Source: Amylibacter sp. (GTDB lineage Bacteria; Pseudomonadota; Alphaproteobacteria; Rhodobacterales; Rhodobacteraceae). Taken from it: 36,487 bases of DNA. This document shows positions 21,751 to 31,900 of the stretch, piece by piece. The stretch covers positions 1 through 36,487 of the forward strand of contig JAESRV010000005.1 in the NCBI GenBank assembly GCA_016764475.1, written 5' to 3'. The notes beneath the pieces were generated by a model. It ran no database searches, was not told where the DNA came from, and was given only the letters and a program-made list of their open reading frames with translations. The translations under genes and the position numbers were made by a program. Positions within the stretch are counted from its first letter, which is position 1; each line of letters opens with the position of its first letter.

Positions 21751-23532
21751 TTAATCTTCTTGCGGAATTACCCGCAAGCCCAATTCGCGCAGCTGCTCAT
21801 TGCTAGGCTCGCTTGGCCCGCCCAGCATTAAATCTTCGGCGCGTTGGTTCATCGGGAACATAATGACTTGGCGGATGTTTTGCTCATTCGCCAGCAGCAT
21901 CACGATACGGTCGATACCTGCCGCACAACCGCCGTGGGGGGGCGCACCGAACGTGAACGCGTTAACCATGCCGCCGAAGCGTTTGTTGACTTCCTCTTTC
22001 GGGTAGCCCGCAATGGCGAAAGCTTTGTACATAATTTCAGGGCGGTGATTACGGATCGCACCCGAGATCAGCTCATAGCCATTACAGGCCAGATCGTATT
22101 GGTAGCCCAGAATGGTTTCGGGATCATCCGCGTCCAACGCCGCCATGCCACCTTGGGGCATTGAAAACGGGTTGTGGGAAAAATCAACTTTGCCAGTTTC
22201 TGCATCGCGCTCATACATCGGGAAATCCACGATCCATGCAAACTCAAAACTGTCTTTGTTGGTCAGGTTCAATTGTTCGCCGATCTCAACCCGCGCACGC
22301 CCTGCAACACTTTCAAAGGTTTTTGGCTTGCCGCCCAGGAAGAACGCCGCATCACCAACTTCAAGGCCCAACTGCACGCGAATGGCTTCCGTGCGTTCCG
22401 GCCCGATGTTTTTCGCCAAGGGGCCTGCGGCCTCCATGCCTTCACCCTGATCACGCCAGAAAATATAGCCCATGCCGGGCAGACCTTCTTTTTGCGCGAA
22501 CGCGTTCATGCGGTCACAGAACTTGCGGCTGCCACCCTTGGGCGCAGGGATCGCCCGAATTTCAGTGCCGTCGTTTTCCAGAATGGACGCGAATATTTTG
22601 AAACCAGAGCCTGCGAAATGCTCACTTACAATCTGCATCTTGATCGGATTGCGCAGGTCGGGCTTATCAGTACCATACCAAAGGGCTGCATCTTTATAAG
22701 AGATTTGCGGCCAGTCTTGTGACACAGGGCGGCCTTTGCCGAACTCATCAAAGATACCTTTAAGCACCGGCTCAATCGTGTCGAATACATCTTGCTGATC
22801 AACAAAAGACATCTCTAAATCCAGCTGGTAGAAATCCGTCGGGCTGCGGTCAGCACGCGGGTCTTCATCGCGAAAACATGGTGCAATTTGGAAATACTTA
22901 TCGAACCCTGCAACCATGATCATCTGTTTGAACTGCTGCGGGGCTTGCGGTAGCGCATAGAACTTGCCGGGGTGTTGGCGCGAAGGCACCAGAAAATCAC
23001 GTGCGCCTTCAGGGCTGCTTGCGGTAATGATCGGGGTCTGAAACTCGTTAAAGCCTTGCTTATCCATACGCTGGCGCATGGATTTCACCACGTTGGAACG
23101 CAGGATGATGTTGTTGTGCAGCGTCTCACGGCGCAGATCCAGAAAGCGGTATTTCAGGCGGGTTTCTTCGGGGAAATCCGGCTCGTCAAAGACCTGCAAA
23201 GGCAGCTCTTCGGAAGCGCCCAGCACTTCCATACTTGACACAAAAATCTCGATCTCACCTGTCGCCAATTTAGAGTTCACCAACTCAGGTGCGCGCGCCT
23301 TAACCTTGCCGTCAATGCGGATACACCATTCAGAACGCACATCTTCCAAGGCCGAAAACGCCGCACTGTCAGGGTCGGCCAGCACTTGGGTGATACCGTA
23401 ATGATCGCGCAGATCGATGAACAGGATACCGCCATGATCGCGCACACGGTGTACCCAACCCGACAGGCGAACAGTGTCGCCCACATTAGAGGCATTAAGA
23501 TCGGCGCAAGTATGGCTACGGTAAGCGTGCAT
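21751..23532 (-). CDS. aspS: Aspartyl-tRNA synthetase
   Basis: A 593-aa class II synthetase of bacterial type. The N-terminal OB-fold anticodon domain (1-110) includes [23 protein letters not shown]. Class II motif 2 appears as [24 protein letters not shown] and motif 3 as [17 protein letters not shown] near the C-terminus; the bacterial GAD insertion lies between (about 290-430). Length is as expected. The ATG at 23532 has GGGACA upstream. Whether it is discriminating (tRNA-Asp only) or also charges tRNA-Asn cannot be read from the sequence alone. Confidence 0.97.
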   Translation of the reverse strand: MHAYRSHTCADLNASNVGDTVRLSGWVHRVRDHGGILFIDLRDHYGITQVLADPDSAAFSALEDVRSEWCIRIDGKVKARAPELVNSKLATGEIEIFVSSMEVLGASEELPLQVFDEPDFPEETRLKYRFLDLRRETLHNNIILRSNVVKSMRQRMDKQGFNEFQTPIITASSPEGARDFLVPSRQHPGKFYALPQAPQQFKQMIMVAGFDKYFQIAPCFRDEDPRADRSPTDFYQLDLEMSFVDQQDVFDTIEPVLKGIFDEFGKGRPVSQDWPQISYKDAALWYGTDKPDLRNPIKMQIVSEHFAGSGFKIFASILENDGTEIRAIPAPKGGSRKFCDRMNAFAQKEGLPGMGYIFWRDQGEGMEAAGPLAKNIGPERTEAIRVQLGLEVGDAAFFLGGKPKTFESVAGRARVEIGEQLNLTNKDSFEFAWIVDFPMYERDAETGKVDFSHNPFSMPQGGMAALDADDPETILGYQYDLACNGYELISGAIRNHRPEIMYKAFAIAGYPKEEVNKRFGGMVNAFTFGAPPHGGCAAGIDRIVMLLANEQNIRQVIMFPMNQRAEDLMLGGPSEPSNEQLRELGLRVIPQED

Positions 23533-23619
23533 TATTAGTGTCCCTTTCAGGGGTTATTGGATTGATGCGGGTACACAGGTTTGACGGCGTTTTGTCAAGG
23601 GAAAGCAGGCTAAAATACG

Positions 23620-23647
23620 AAAACGGCGGCCCGAAGACCGCCGTTTT
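23620..23647. terminator. Bidirectional terminator downstream of katA
   Basis: AAAACGGCGG and CCGCCGTTTT form a perfect 10-bp stem with an 8-base loop. T-rich tails lie on both strands (TTTTGC on plus; TTTTCGTATTTT on minus), so it fits termination of katA, which ends 22 bp away, and would also stop plus-strand transcripts. Confidence 0.85.
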
Positions 23648-23668
23648 GCTTGGTTATTTGCGAATTGC

Positions 23669-25120
23669 CTAAGACATCCCATCCAAAGCCGCGCGAATAC
23701 CGTCCGCATATTGCGGGCTGATCTTGGCGTAATGGCTTAGGGCCAGATTAATGATTTTATCAGGCACACCCACCATGGAACGCGCCGTATTGGCGTATAG
23801 CCGTTCCTGTTGCCCTGCATCCATCAAATCATGCAACGCACGCGGTTGGCCATAATCATCGTTGCCGTCACGGTGGTTGAACCGATCCGCATCGCCGTCT
23901 ATCGGCAAGGCAGGGTCGGCAAAGGCAGGGGTTTCGGTGGCACCACCCATGGTGTTTGGTTCATAAAAAGCATCCCCAGCACCCGTCAACTGCCCCATAT
24001 GGTTCATGGTACCATCCTTATGATAATGATGCACAGGGCAAACGGGGCGGTTCACTGGTAACTGTTCATAGTGCGTACCCAAGCGATAACGGTGCGCATC
24101 CGCATATGAAAATATCCGCGCTTGCAGCACTTTGTCAGGGCTGAAACCTATGCCCGGTACAATATTGGACGGGCTATAAGCACAGTTTTCAATCTCGGCA
24201 AAGTAATTGTCCGCATTGCGGTTCAGTTCCATCACGCCCACATCGATTAGCGGGAAATCCGCGTGTGGCCAAACCTTGGTCAGATCAAACGGGTTATAGG
24301 GCGTATTTGCTGCCTCGGCTTCCGTCATCACCTGAATTTTCACGTCCCATTTCGGGAAGTTGCCATCCTCAATCCGCCCGAACAGGTCTTCTTGAAAACC
24401 CTCACGGGTCTCACCGATTTTAGCACCAGACTCAGCGTCGGTATAAAACGTATGGCCCTGTTGCGTCTTGAAGTGGAACTTCACCCATGTACGTGCGCCA
24501 TCCGCATTGATCATGCTGTAGGTGTGTGACCCGTAACCGTTCATTTCAGTGGGCGATTTCGGGCAACCGCGATCTGACATCAAAATGGTCACCTGATGCA
24601 GGGCTTCGGGGCTTTGCGACCAGTAATCCCACATCGCAGTGCCTGAACGCAGGTTGGTGCGCGGGTGGCGTTTTTGCGTGTGGATGAAATCGGGGAATTT
24701 ATAGGGATCACGCAAGAAGAACACAGGCGTGTTGTTGCCCACCATATCCCAGTTGCCTTCTTCGGTATAAAACTTCAAAGCAAAACCGCGCACGTCGCGT
24801 TCATTATCCGCCGCCCCCGCTTCGCCTGCAACTGTAGAGAAACGGCAGATCATCGGGGTTCGTTTGCCGACTTTCGAAAACACATCCGCCTTGGTGTATT
24901 GGGTGATGTCGTGGGTCACGGTCAGCGTACCGTGTGCGCCCCAACCTTTGGCGTGTACCACACGTTCAGGGATACGTTCACGGTTTTGGTGTGCCAGCTT
25001 TTCCAACAGTTGGTAATCTTGCATCAAGACCGGGCCACGGGCCCCTGCAGTCATCGCGTTTTGATTGTCCGCTATTGGCGCACCGGCCGTGGTGGTTAAG
25101 CGTTTGGTTTTATCAGCCAT
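23669..25120 (-). CDS. katA: Catalase (small-subunit, clade 3 type)
   Basis: A 483-aa heme catalase that dismutates hydrogen peroxide. The active-site His56 is in [16 protein letters not shown], the distal Asn follows in [11 protein letters not shown], and the proximal heme-ligand Tyr is in [14 protein letters not shown]. The length fits the small-subunit clade. AAAGAGG precedes the ATG. It is divergent from oxyR over a 102-bp gap, the standard layout for OxyR-controlled catalase. A 15-bp Irr/PerR-like palindrome begins 20 bp upstream of the ATG, suggesting extra control by iron or peroxide. Confidence 0.96.
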   Translation of the reverse strand: MADKTKRLTTTAGAPIADNQNAMTAGARGPVLMQDYQLLEKLAHQNRERIPERVVHAKGWGAHGTLTVTHDITQYTKADVFSKVGKRTPMICRFSTVAGEAGAADNERDVRGFALKFYTEEGNWDMVGNNTPVFFLRDPYKFPDFIHTQKRHPRTNLRSGTAMWDYWSQSPEALHQVTILMSDRGCPKSPTEMNGYGSHTYSMINADGARTWVKFHFKTQQGHTFYTDAESGAKIGETREGFQEDLFGRIEDGNFPKWDVKIQVMTEAEAANTPYNPFDLTKVWPHADFPLIDVGVMELNRNADNYFAEIENCAYSPSNIVPGIGFSPDKVLQARIFSYADAHRYRLGTHYEQLPVNRPVCPVHHYHKDGTMNHMGQLTGAGDAFYEPNTMGGATETPAFADPALPIDGDADRFNHRDGNDDYGQPRALHDLMDAGQQERLYANTARSMVGVPDKIINLALSHYAKISPQYADGIRAALDGMS

Positions 25121-25139
25121 GTAAATACCTCTTTTAAGT

Positions 25140-25154
25140 TTAGAATGATTCTAA
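25140..25154. promoter_or_regulatory. Fur-superfamily box (Irr ICE / PerR-like) upstream of katA
   Basis: TTAGAATGATTCTAA is a perfect palindrome around a central G. It matches the alphaproteobacterial iron control element bound by Irr and differs from the PerR consensus TTATAATNATTATAA at two positions. It lies 20 bp before the katA start. Confidence 0.6.
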
Positions 25155-25167
25155 GGGCAGTTTAGAT

Positions 25168-25178
25168 TGATATTATCA
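25168..25178. promoter_or_regulatory. Palindrome in katA-oxyR gap, possible OxyR half-site
   Basis: TGATATTATCA is a perfect 11-bp palindrome in AT-rich DNA midway between katA and oxyR. OxyR sites are degenerate AT-rich tandem dyads, so this is a candidate only. Confidence 0.35.
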
Positions 25179-25222
25179 TAATTAGAAATTGCATTTTTAT
25201 ACAATTTTGATAACTTAAAGTT

Positions 25223-26146
25223 ATGAAAATATCTCTACGCCACCTGCATTACTTCCAGATGCTCTGCCAATACGGTCATTTCGGCCAAGCCGCCAATGCC
25301 GCCGCCATCTCGCAACCTGCATTATCCGTAAAGATTAAGGAATTGGAAGAAATCCTTGGCGCGCCCCTGATAGACCGCTCCATCCGCCCCTACGCGCCGA
25401 CCCCCTTTGGCACTGACATATTAGCCCGCGCCAACGCCATCCTTGACCAAGTCACCGACCTTGAAAATTCCGCCCACCTGAAACGCGGCCATGAAGGCCG
25501 CTTTAATCTGGGCGTCATCCCCACCGTGGCCCCCTACCTTTTGCCCATCGCCCTGCCGATGATCCAAGCGCAACTGCCCGACCTTGATCTGCGTGTACGT
25601 GAAGCCACAACAGATGAATTGCTGGCAGAGCTGGAAACCGGCCAGCTAGATGCCTGCATTCTGGCCACCGACACAGGCAACCCCAAGCTGACGGATCACC
25701 CCTTGTTCAAAGATCGGTTTCTTTTGGCAATCCATGAAGATCAGGCAAAAGCCCTGAACATGCAAAGCGGCCATATCAGTCTGAAAGATGTGTCCTCCCT
25801 GAAACTGCTGCTACTGTCCGAAGGTCATTGTTTTCGCGATCAAACCATCGGTATTTGCCGTTATGCATCAACCGAAAGCTTAAACCAGATCGGTGCCAGC
25901 TCTTTGCAAACTTTGCTGGGCCTTGCTGCAGGTGGATACGGGGCCACATTATTACCCGAAATCGCCGTGGACATAGGGCTGACAGCCCTACCAATCCAAA
26001 TCTTGCGCCTGGCCGAACCGGAGCCTGATCGCACCATTCGTCTGGTTTCTAAATCCAACTTAAAGGGGGCGATGCAGCTTGATTTACTTGTGAGCATCCT
26101 AAGCAAGGCAGGAAACTGGAAAATTCAACAGGCCGGTAGCCTATAG
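25223..26146 (+). CDS. oxyR: OxyR peroxide-sensing LysR regulator
   Basis: A 307-aa LysR-type regulator. The N-terminal HTH (1-65; LRHLHYFQMLCQYGHFGQAANAAAISQPALS) is followed by the sensor domain. The peroxidatic and resolving cysteines are C203 (SEGHCFRDQ) and C212 (GICRYAS), nine residues apart as for C199/C208 in E. coli OxyR. SSLQTLLGLAAGGYGATLLPEIAVD matches the conserved region after them. Together with divergent katA, this makes identification firm. It ends 8 bp before the convergent flavoprotein gene. Confidence 0.95.
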   Translation: MKISLRHLHYFQMLCQYGHFGQAANAAAISQPALSVKIKELEEILGAPLIDRSIRPYAPTPFGTDILARANAILDQVTDLENSAHLKRGHEGRFNLGVIPTVAPYLLPIALPMIQAQLPDLDLRVREATTDELLAELETGQLDACILATDTGNPKLTDHPLFKDRFLLAIHEDQAKALNMQSGHISLKDVSSLKLLLLSEGHCFRDQTIGICRYASTESLNQIGASSLQTLLGLAAGGYGATLLPEIAVDIGLTALPIQILRLAEPEPDRTIRLVSKSNLKGAMQLDLLVSILSKAGNWKIQQAGSL

Positions 26147-26154
26147 GGCAAATT

Positions 26155-27408
26155 TTATTTACGTCTAAGGTGTTTAAAAACTTTCATAAGCACTTTGCCT
26201 GTGCTGATATTTGCAGGCGGTTCTTGTAAACCCAGCACGATATTGGTCAAAGACATTCGCAGACTATCCCTTTTCGCGGCAACCCAAATCGTACAATTCA
26301 ACATGACCGAATTCAGGCCGCGTGCAGCCATACGATTGGAAAAGTTGAAAATCGCCGCATATTTTTGATCCAAAGCAAGCGCGTAGTTTGCCAACTTATC
26401 GGGATTGTCCCCATTCGCCAATATTTCGCTTAAATGTTCCGCAGCAATTTCACCGCTTTCGATCGCGTAATCTATGCCTTCGCCGGTTAGCGCATTGCCC
26501 AATCCTGCGGCCTCTCCTACCAGCAGGCTGCGGTGCCGATAAACCGTTGCCGTTAAAAAATCCGTACGAATTGGGTAGCTTTGCACCTCTGCTAATTGTG
26601 TGGCGCCAGACAAAACCTGCTTCATATAAGGGCGCTTTGCAAAATCATAAAACAGCGATTTAATATTGTGTTTCTGAATGGATTTACCTGGCATGATGCC
26701 GACGCCCACATTCACCTTGTTATCTTTCAATGGAAAAACCCAGCCGTAGCCTGGTAATGTGACTTCATTGAAATGAAAGTTAAAAACTGAGCTGTCGTGA
26801 TCCGCATTTTCAAAATAAGCCCGTGCCGCAATAATTGGCTTGGGCATATCGTTCTTATCCAAAAAGCCCAGATTTTTCAGCAGGCCCATACTTGCGCCTG
26901 TGGCAATCACTGCATATTTGGCGTGAAATTCTTGGGGTTCGCGGCCTGCAATCCCCTTAACAACCACCCCGTCTGGATTATCTTCAATTCCGACGACCTT
27001 ACAACCTTCGATAAGTTCGGCACCTGTAGCCACAGCATGCTTGACCAAAATATCATCTAACACCATGCGCGGAATCGCCAGCATATGCGCATTTTTCTTC
27101 TCGATGGCCGCCTCTTTTATAGATGAGACCATCGTTTTTCCGCTTGGGGCAATCAATTTGAAATAATCAATATGTTGCCCGGCCGCACTGACCTGATCCA
27201 AAACCCCAAGGCGATCAACGGCAGCAACACCCCTAGGGGGTAAACCATCACCACAGATTTTATTACGTGGAAAACGGGCACTGTCCAGCAATAAGACTTT
27301 CATATTTTTGCGGGCTAAATATGTGGCAGTTGTGCTGCCAGCCGGGCCTGCACCAATAATAACAACATCATAATGGGGCGTATTATCAGATGTATTTGTG
27401 TTGCTCAT
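26155..27408 (-). CDS. Geranylgeranyl-reductase-family FAD-dependent oxidoreductase
   Basis: A 417-aa flavoprotein. The N-terminal FAD motif is VVIIGAGPAGSTTATYLARK, then FPRNKICGDGLPPRG, the family motif PGYGWVFPL near residue 240, and VGEAAGLGNALTGEGIDYAIESG near 310. Relatives saturate isoprenoid chains of bacteriochlorophyll, quinones or archaeal lipids. No photosynthesis gene is near, so bacteriochlorophyll synthesis is not supported and substrate stays open. The gene looks more AT-rich and lysine/isoleucine-rich than its neighbours, which could mean transfer. It is flanked by convergent oxyR and the lysE gene and appears to be single. Confidence 0.82.
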   Translation of the reverse strand: MSNTNTSDNTPHYDVVIIGAGPAGSTTATYLARKNMKVLLLDSARFPRNKICGDGLPPRGVAAVDRLGVLDQVSAAGQHIDYFKLIAPSGKTMVSSIKEAAIEKKNAHMLAIPRMVLDDILVKHAVATGAELIEGCKVVGIEDNPDGVVVKGIAGREPQEFHAKYAVIATGASMGLLKNLGFLDKNDMPKPIIAARAYFENADHDSSVFNFHFNEVTLPGYGWVFPLKDNKVNVGVGIMPGKSIQKHNIKSLFYDFAKRPYMKQVLSGATQLAEVQSYPIRTDFLTATVYRHRSLLVGEAAGLGNALTGEGIDYAIESGEIAAEHLSEILANGDNPDKLANYALALDQKYAAIFNFSNRMAARGLNSVMLNCTIWVAAKRDSLRMSLTNIVLGLQEPPANISTGKVLMKVFKHLRRK

Positions 27409-27501
27409 CGCGCACGCCCCTCCCTATTTTTAATGAGATTTATAAAGGGCGGATATTTTCACACTTACCCGATCGCATCAAGATTAAAGCGTGGTATGCC
27501 T

Positions 27502-28095
27502 TCAAAACACCAATACCGAATAAAGCGACGCCACCAACAGCAAAGCCATCGTGACATTAAACACCCGCAGCCGCCGCTGATTGGTCAAAATTCGCTGCGC
27601 CTGTTGCCCCAACACGGCCCACAACGTGACCGACGGCAGGTTCACCGCAGCAAACACCGCAGCCACAACCGCAATTACAGTAAACTCTTGGCTAGGCGCA
27701 TAAATTGTGACCGCCGTCAGGGCCATCGCCCAGGCCTTGGGGTTCACCCACTGAAACGCGGCGGCCTGTAAAAACGTAAACGGTTTGCCCGCCTCAGCAG
27801 CCGCCTTGGGGGCCGCTGCATTGGCAATCTTCCAAGCCAGATACACCATATAAGCCACCGCCAGCACCTTCAAGGCCAGCTTCAGCACAGGATACAGTTC
27901 AAACACCTGTGCCAATCCAAGGCCCACCAAAAACACCATAAATGCAAAACCCAATGAAATGCCCAACATATGGGGTAGGGTGCGGCGAAACCCGAAATTG
28001 GCGCCAGAGGCCAACAGCATAAGGTTATTCGGCCCCGGTGTAATAGAAGACACGAGGGCAAACATCATTAGCGGCAGGATCAGTTCATAAGTCAT
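27502..28095 (-). CDS. LysE/RhtB family amino acid exporter
   Basis: A 197-aa inner-membrane translocator with about six hydrophobic segments. The signature SSITPGPNNLMLLASGANFGFRRTLPHMLGI near the N-terminus is that of the LysE/RhtB superfamily, and WVNPKAWAMALTA lies in the middle. Members export amino acids or related small molecules. The gene is divergent from the Lrp/AsnC regulator at 28168 with 72 bp between, the usual exporter-regulator pair. An 11-bp-arm inverted repeat in the gap is the probable operator. Substrate cannot be read from sequence. Confidence 0.92.
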   Translation of the reverse strand: MTYELILPLMMFALVSSITPGPNNLMLLASGANFGFRRTLPHMLGISLGFAFMVFLVGLGLAQVFELYPVLKLALKVLAVAYMVYLAWKIANAAAPKAAAEAGKPFTFLQAAAFQWVNPKAWAMALTAVTIYAPSQEFTVIAVVAAVFAAVNLPSVTLWAVLGQQAQRILTNQRRLRVFNVTMALLLVASLYSVLVF

Positions 28096-28125
28096 TCAGC
28101 AATAATTTCATATATTATACTGAAT

Positions 28126-28168
28126 TTAGTTGCTATTTATCGCGTAAACATAGAATTATAGCAACTAA
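28126..28168. promoter_or_regulatory. Long inverted repeat between lysE-type and lrp-type genes
   Basis: TTAGTTGCTAT (28126-28136) and ATAGCAACTAA (28158-28168) are perfect 11-bp inverted repeats with 21 bp between. The right arm ends on the first base of the regulator's ATG. Binding here would cover both promoters and the regulator's ribosome site. Confidence 0.6.
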
Positions 28169-28620
28169 TGACAAATATAGACCTAACCAATGAAAAGATA
28201 TTGCGTGAACTTACGCGCAATGGCCGCATCAGTAATCTTGAACTGGCTGACCGTATCGGCCTGTCACCCTCTGCCTGCCTGCGCCGGGTGCAGGACTTGG
28301 AACGCAACGGCACCATCACAGGTTACCGCGCCACCCTTAATCGTGCAGCCATTGGCACCGGTTTTGTCGCCTATATCACCGTCGGTTTGAACGACCATTC
28401 CAAAGCATCCCAAGCCGCCTTTGAACGTTCCATCGCGGCCGCCGCCCAAGTGCGCGAATGCCACAATGTGACAGGTACCATCGAATATCTTTTGCGCATA
28501 GAAGTGGCAGACCTTGCCGCCTACAAATACTTCCACACAGAAGTTCTGGGCACATTGCCACAGGTCAATGCCATCACATCTTATATCGTGATGGCCTCAC
28601 CCAAGGATGAACGGGCCTAA
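28168..28620 (+). CDS. Lrp/AsnC family regulator, partner of LysE exporter
   Basis: A 150-aa Lrp-type protein. HTH at about residues 5-60 (ILRELTRNGRISNLELADRIGLSPSACLRRVQDLERNG), then the RAM domain (about 65-145) with VRECHNVTGTIEYLLRIEV. Its position, divergent from an amino-acid exporter, is the classic arrangement in which the regulator senses the exported amino acid and activates the exporter. The ATG at 28168 has no purine-rich ribosome site; the right arm of the 11-bp inverted repeat occupies that place, so leaderless or poorly initiated translation is possible. Confidence 0.91.
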   Translation: MTNIDLTNEKILRELTRNGRISNLELADRIGLSPSACLRRVQDLERNGTITGYRATLNRAAIGTGFVAYITVGLNDHSKASQAAFERSIAAAAQVRECHNVTGTIEYLLRIEVADLAAYKYFHTEVLGTLPQVNAITSYIVMASPKDERA

Positions 28621-28755
28621 ACGCAACATGATTTGCATTCGTAAAATCTAGTGGTGCAGGATTTATAGGTCTACGCCCTAGCCCCGACAGTACTTTCCGC
28701 CCATTGCAGCGCAGGCAATACCGACTGCCCAATTTAACAGGCTTATGGCCGATTG

Positions 28756-28779
28756 AAGCCCCACAAAAGCGGGGTTTTT
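28756..28779 (+). terminator. Rho-independent terminator before carB
   Basis: AAGCCCC pairs with GGGGTTT (one G-T pair) around an 8-base loop and runs into TTTTT. It is 136 bp after the Lrp stop, so it ends either that transcript or a small RNA from the intervening region. Confidence 0.65.
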
Positions 28780-28826
28780 AGGGTAGATCACATATAAAAC
28801 GCCGAACTAAAGTGCCAAACTAAACC

Positions 28827-28842
28827 AGTAAACTAGTTTACT
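28827..28842. promoter_or_regulatory. 16-bp perfect palindrome upstream of carB
   Basis: AGTAAACTAGTTTACT is self-complementary over all 16 bases and lies 121 bp before the carB start. The form suits a dimeric TetR- or MarR-like repressor, but no regulator gene is adjacent. Confidence 0.45.
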
Positions 28843-28963
28843 ATTAAACCTACCCAAAAACCCATTCCCCCTTGCAAGCACCCCGTCAAAATATTACACC
28901 CACAACAATTTGCTGCATCGCTGACGAATCCACGTCTGCACCATTTCAGGGGCCTAGCACATC

Positions 28964-31900
28964 ATGCCAAAAAGAACCGACATTTCATCTATCATGATCA
29001 TTGGTGCAGGCCCCATCATCATCGGGCAGGCTTGCGAGTTTGACTATTCAGGCGCACAGGCCTGCAAGGCACTGCGCGAAGAAGGTTACCGGGTCATTTT
29101 GGTCAACTCAAACCCTGCCACCATAATGACCGACCCCGACATGGCCGACGCCACTTATATCGAGCCGATCACCCCAGAAATTGTTGCAAAAATCATCGCC
29201 AAAGAACGCCCCGATGCGCTGATCCCCACAATGGGCGGGCAAACTGGCCTGAACACCGCACTTGCCTTGGACGAAGACGGCACTTTGGCGAAATACAATG
29301 TCGAGATGATCGGGGCCGACCGCAAAGCCATTGAAATGGCCGAAGACCGCAAACTGTTCCGCGAAGCCATGGATCGTTTGGGCATCGAAAACCCGCGTGC
29401 CACCATCGCCGAAAGCATGGAAGAAGCCATGGCCGCCATTGATGACGTCGGCCTGCCCGCCATCATCCGCCCCGCTTTCACCATGGGCGGCACCGGTGGC
29501 GGCATTGCTTATAACCGCGCCGATTACGAAAAAATCTGCGGCACCGGGCTTGATGCATCCCCCGTTAACCAAATCTTGATCGACGAAAGCCTGTTGGGCT
29601 GGAAAGAGTTTGAGATGGAAGTCGTGCGCGACAAAGCCGATAACGCCATCATCATTTGCGCCATCGAAAACATCGACCCCATGGGCGTGCACACGGGCGA
29701 CAGTATCACGGTCGCCCCCGCACTTACGCTGACGGATAAAGAATACCAGATGATGCGTACCCATTCGATCAACGTGTTGCGTGAAATCGGTGTGGAAACC
29801 GGCGGTTCCAACGTGCAATGGGCGGTGAACCCTGCGGACGGGCGCATGGTGGTGATTGAAATGAACCCGCGTGTGTCGCGTTCATCCGCCTTGGCCTCTA
29901 AAGCCACGGGTTTTCCGATTGCGAAAATCGCGGCCAAACTGGCCGTGGGTTATACGCTGGATGAGCTGGATAATGACATCACACGCGTCACGCCTGCGTC
30001 GTTCGAGCCAACCATTGATTATGTCGTCACCAAAATCCCGCGTTTCGCTTTTGAGAAATTCCCGGGCGCGCAAAACAACCTGACCACCGCGATGAAATCC
30101 GTGGGCGAAGTGATGGCGGTCGGGCGCACATTTCACGAAAGCATGCAAAAAGCACTGGCTTCGATGGAAACCGGCCTGACCGGCTTCGATGAAATCGACA
30201 TTGACGGTATGCCGGCAGACGCCGATATCATCCGCGCCGACGACCCGTCAGGCAGCCTGCCTTTCATCTTGCTTGGGGCCAATCCGGATGCCCAAGAAGC
30301 CATCGACAAAAATCTGACACGCGCGATGTCAGAACAAACCCCTGACCGTATCTTGTTCATAGCGCATTCCATGCGTTACGGTTTCTCGGATGAAGAAATA
30401 TTCGAGATCACCAAATTCGACCCATGGTTTCTGGCCCGCATCCGCGAGATCATCGCGATTGAACAAGACCTGCGCTTAAGCGGCCTACCAACAGAGGCCG
30501 CCCCGATGCGCCGCTTGAAAATGTACGGCTTCACCGACGCACGTTTAGCCACGCTCACAGGTAAAAAAGAACGCGATATCCGCATTGCGCGCACCAAAAT
30601 GGGCGTGGTTGCCGTGTTCAAACGCATCGACACCTGTGCCGCAGAATTCGAAGCCCAAACCCCCTATATGTATTCCACATATGAGGCCGACGCGATGGGC
30701 AGTGTTGAATGTGAAGCCCGTCCTTCCGACCGCAAAAAAGTTGTCATTCTGGGCGGCGGCCCTAATCGGATCGGCCAAGGCATCGAGTTTGATTATTGCT
30801 GCTGCCATGCCTGCTATGCCCTGACAGAGCAAGGCTATGAAACCATCATGGTTAACTGCAACCCCGAAACCGTCAGCACCGATTACGACACATCTGATCG
30901 TTTGTATTTTGAACCCGTGACGATGGAAAGCGTCATGGAAATCCTGCGGGTCGAGCAGGAAAACGGCACATTGCACGGCGTTATCGTACAATTCGGCGGC
31001 CAGACACCGCTGAAACTGGCGAATGATCTAGAGGCCGAGGGCATCCCCATTCTGGGCACCACACCTGACGCCATTGATCTGGCCGAAGATCGTGAACGCT
31101 TCCAGAAACTTCTGGAAGACCTTAAGCTGAAGCAACCCTACAACGGCATTGCACATTCACCCGAAGAAGCCTTCGTTATCGCCAAAGATGTCGGCTACCC
31201 GCTGGTGATCCGTCCGTCCTACGTGCTGGGTGGGCGCGCGATGGAAATCATCCGTGATGATGCACAACTGGAACGCTACATCAAGGAAGCCGTCAAGGTA
31301 TCGGGCGACAGCCCCGTATTGCTGGACCGCTACCTTGTAGGTGCTATCGAGGTTGACGTTGACGCACTTTGTGACGGCACATCCGTGCATGTCGCAGGCA
31401 TCATGCAACATATCGAAGAGGCAGGCGTGCATTCGGGCGATAGTGCCTGTTCCCTGCCGCCCTATTCCCTATCAACCGAACTGATAGAAGAAATGAAACG
31501 CCAGACCGAAGCCATGGCATTGGGTCTAAACGTGGTTGGTCTGATGAACGTACAGTTCGCCATCAAAGACGATGTGATTTTCATCCTAGAGGTCAATCCG
31601 CGTGCATCGCGCACCGTCCCCTTCGTGGCCAAAGCCGTAAACAGCCCCATCGCCGCCATCGCCGCGCGCATTATGGCAGGTGAAAAACTGGGTGCGTTCG
31701 ACCTGAAATCACCGCACACCGAACACTTCGCGGTAAAAGAGGCGGTTCTGCCGTTCAACCGCTTCCCCGGCGTCGACCCGCTGCTTGGCCCTGAAATGCG
31801 CTCGACCGGTGAGGTCATGGGCCTTGATAAAACCTTTGCCCGCGCGTTCCTTAAATCGCAACTGGGTGCCGGCACACCGCTGCCCGAAAGCGGCACCGTG

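Larger units (their letters stand above)
28621..28963. other. 343-bp intergenic region upstream of carB
   Basis: No coding frame of note. It contains a terminator-like hairpin at 28756-28779 and a 16-bp perfect palindrome at 28827-28842. The presumed carB promoter lies in the AT-rich half after 28790. carA is not adjacent, so carB has its own control here. Confidence 0.6.

Noticed and set aside
26155-27408. bchP bacteriochlorophyll gene
   Set aside because: No other photosynthesis gene in 36 kb and the sequence fits the general family equally well.
29108-29818. Long antisense frame (236 codons) inside carB
   Set aside because: Shadow frame caused by codon bias of carB; no family features.
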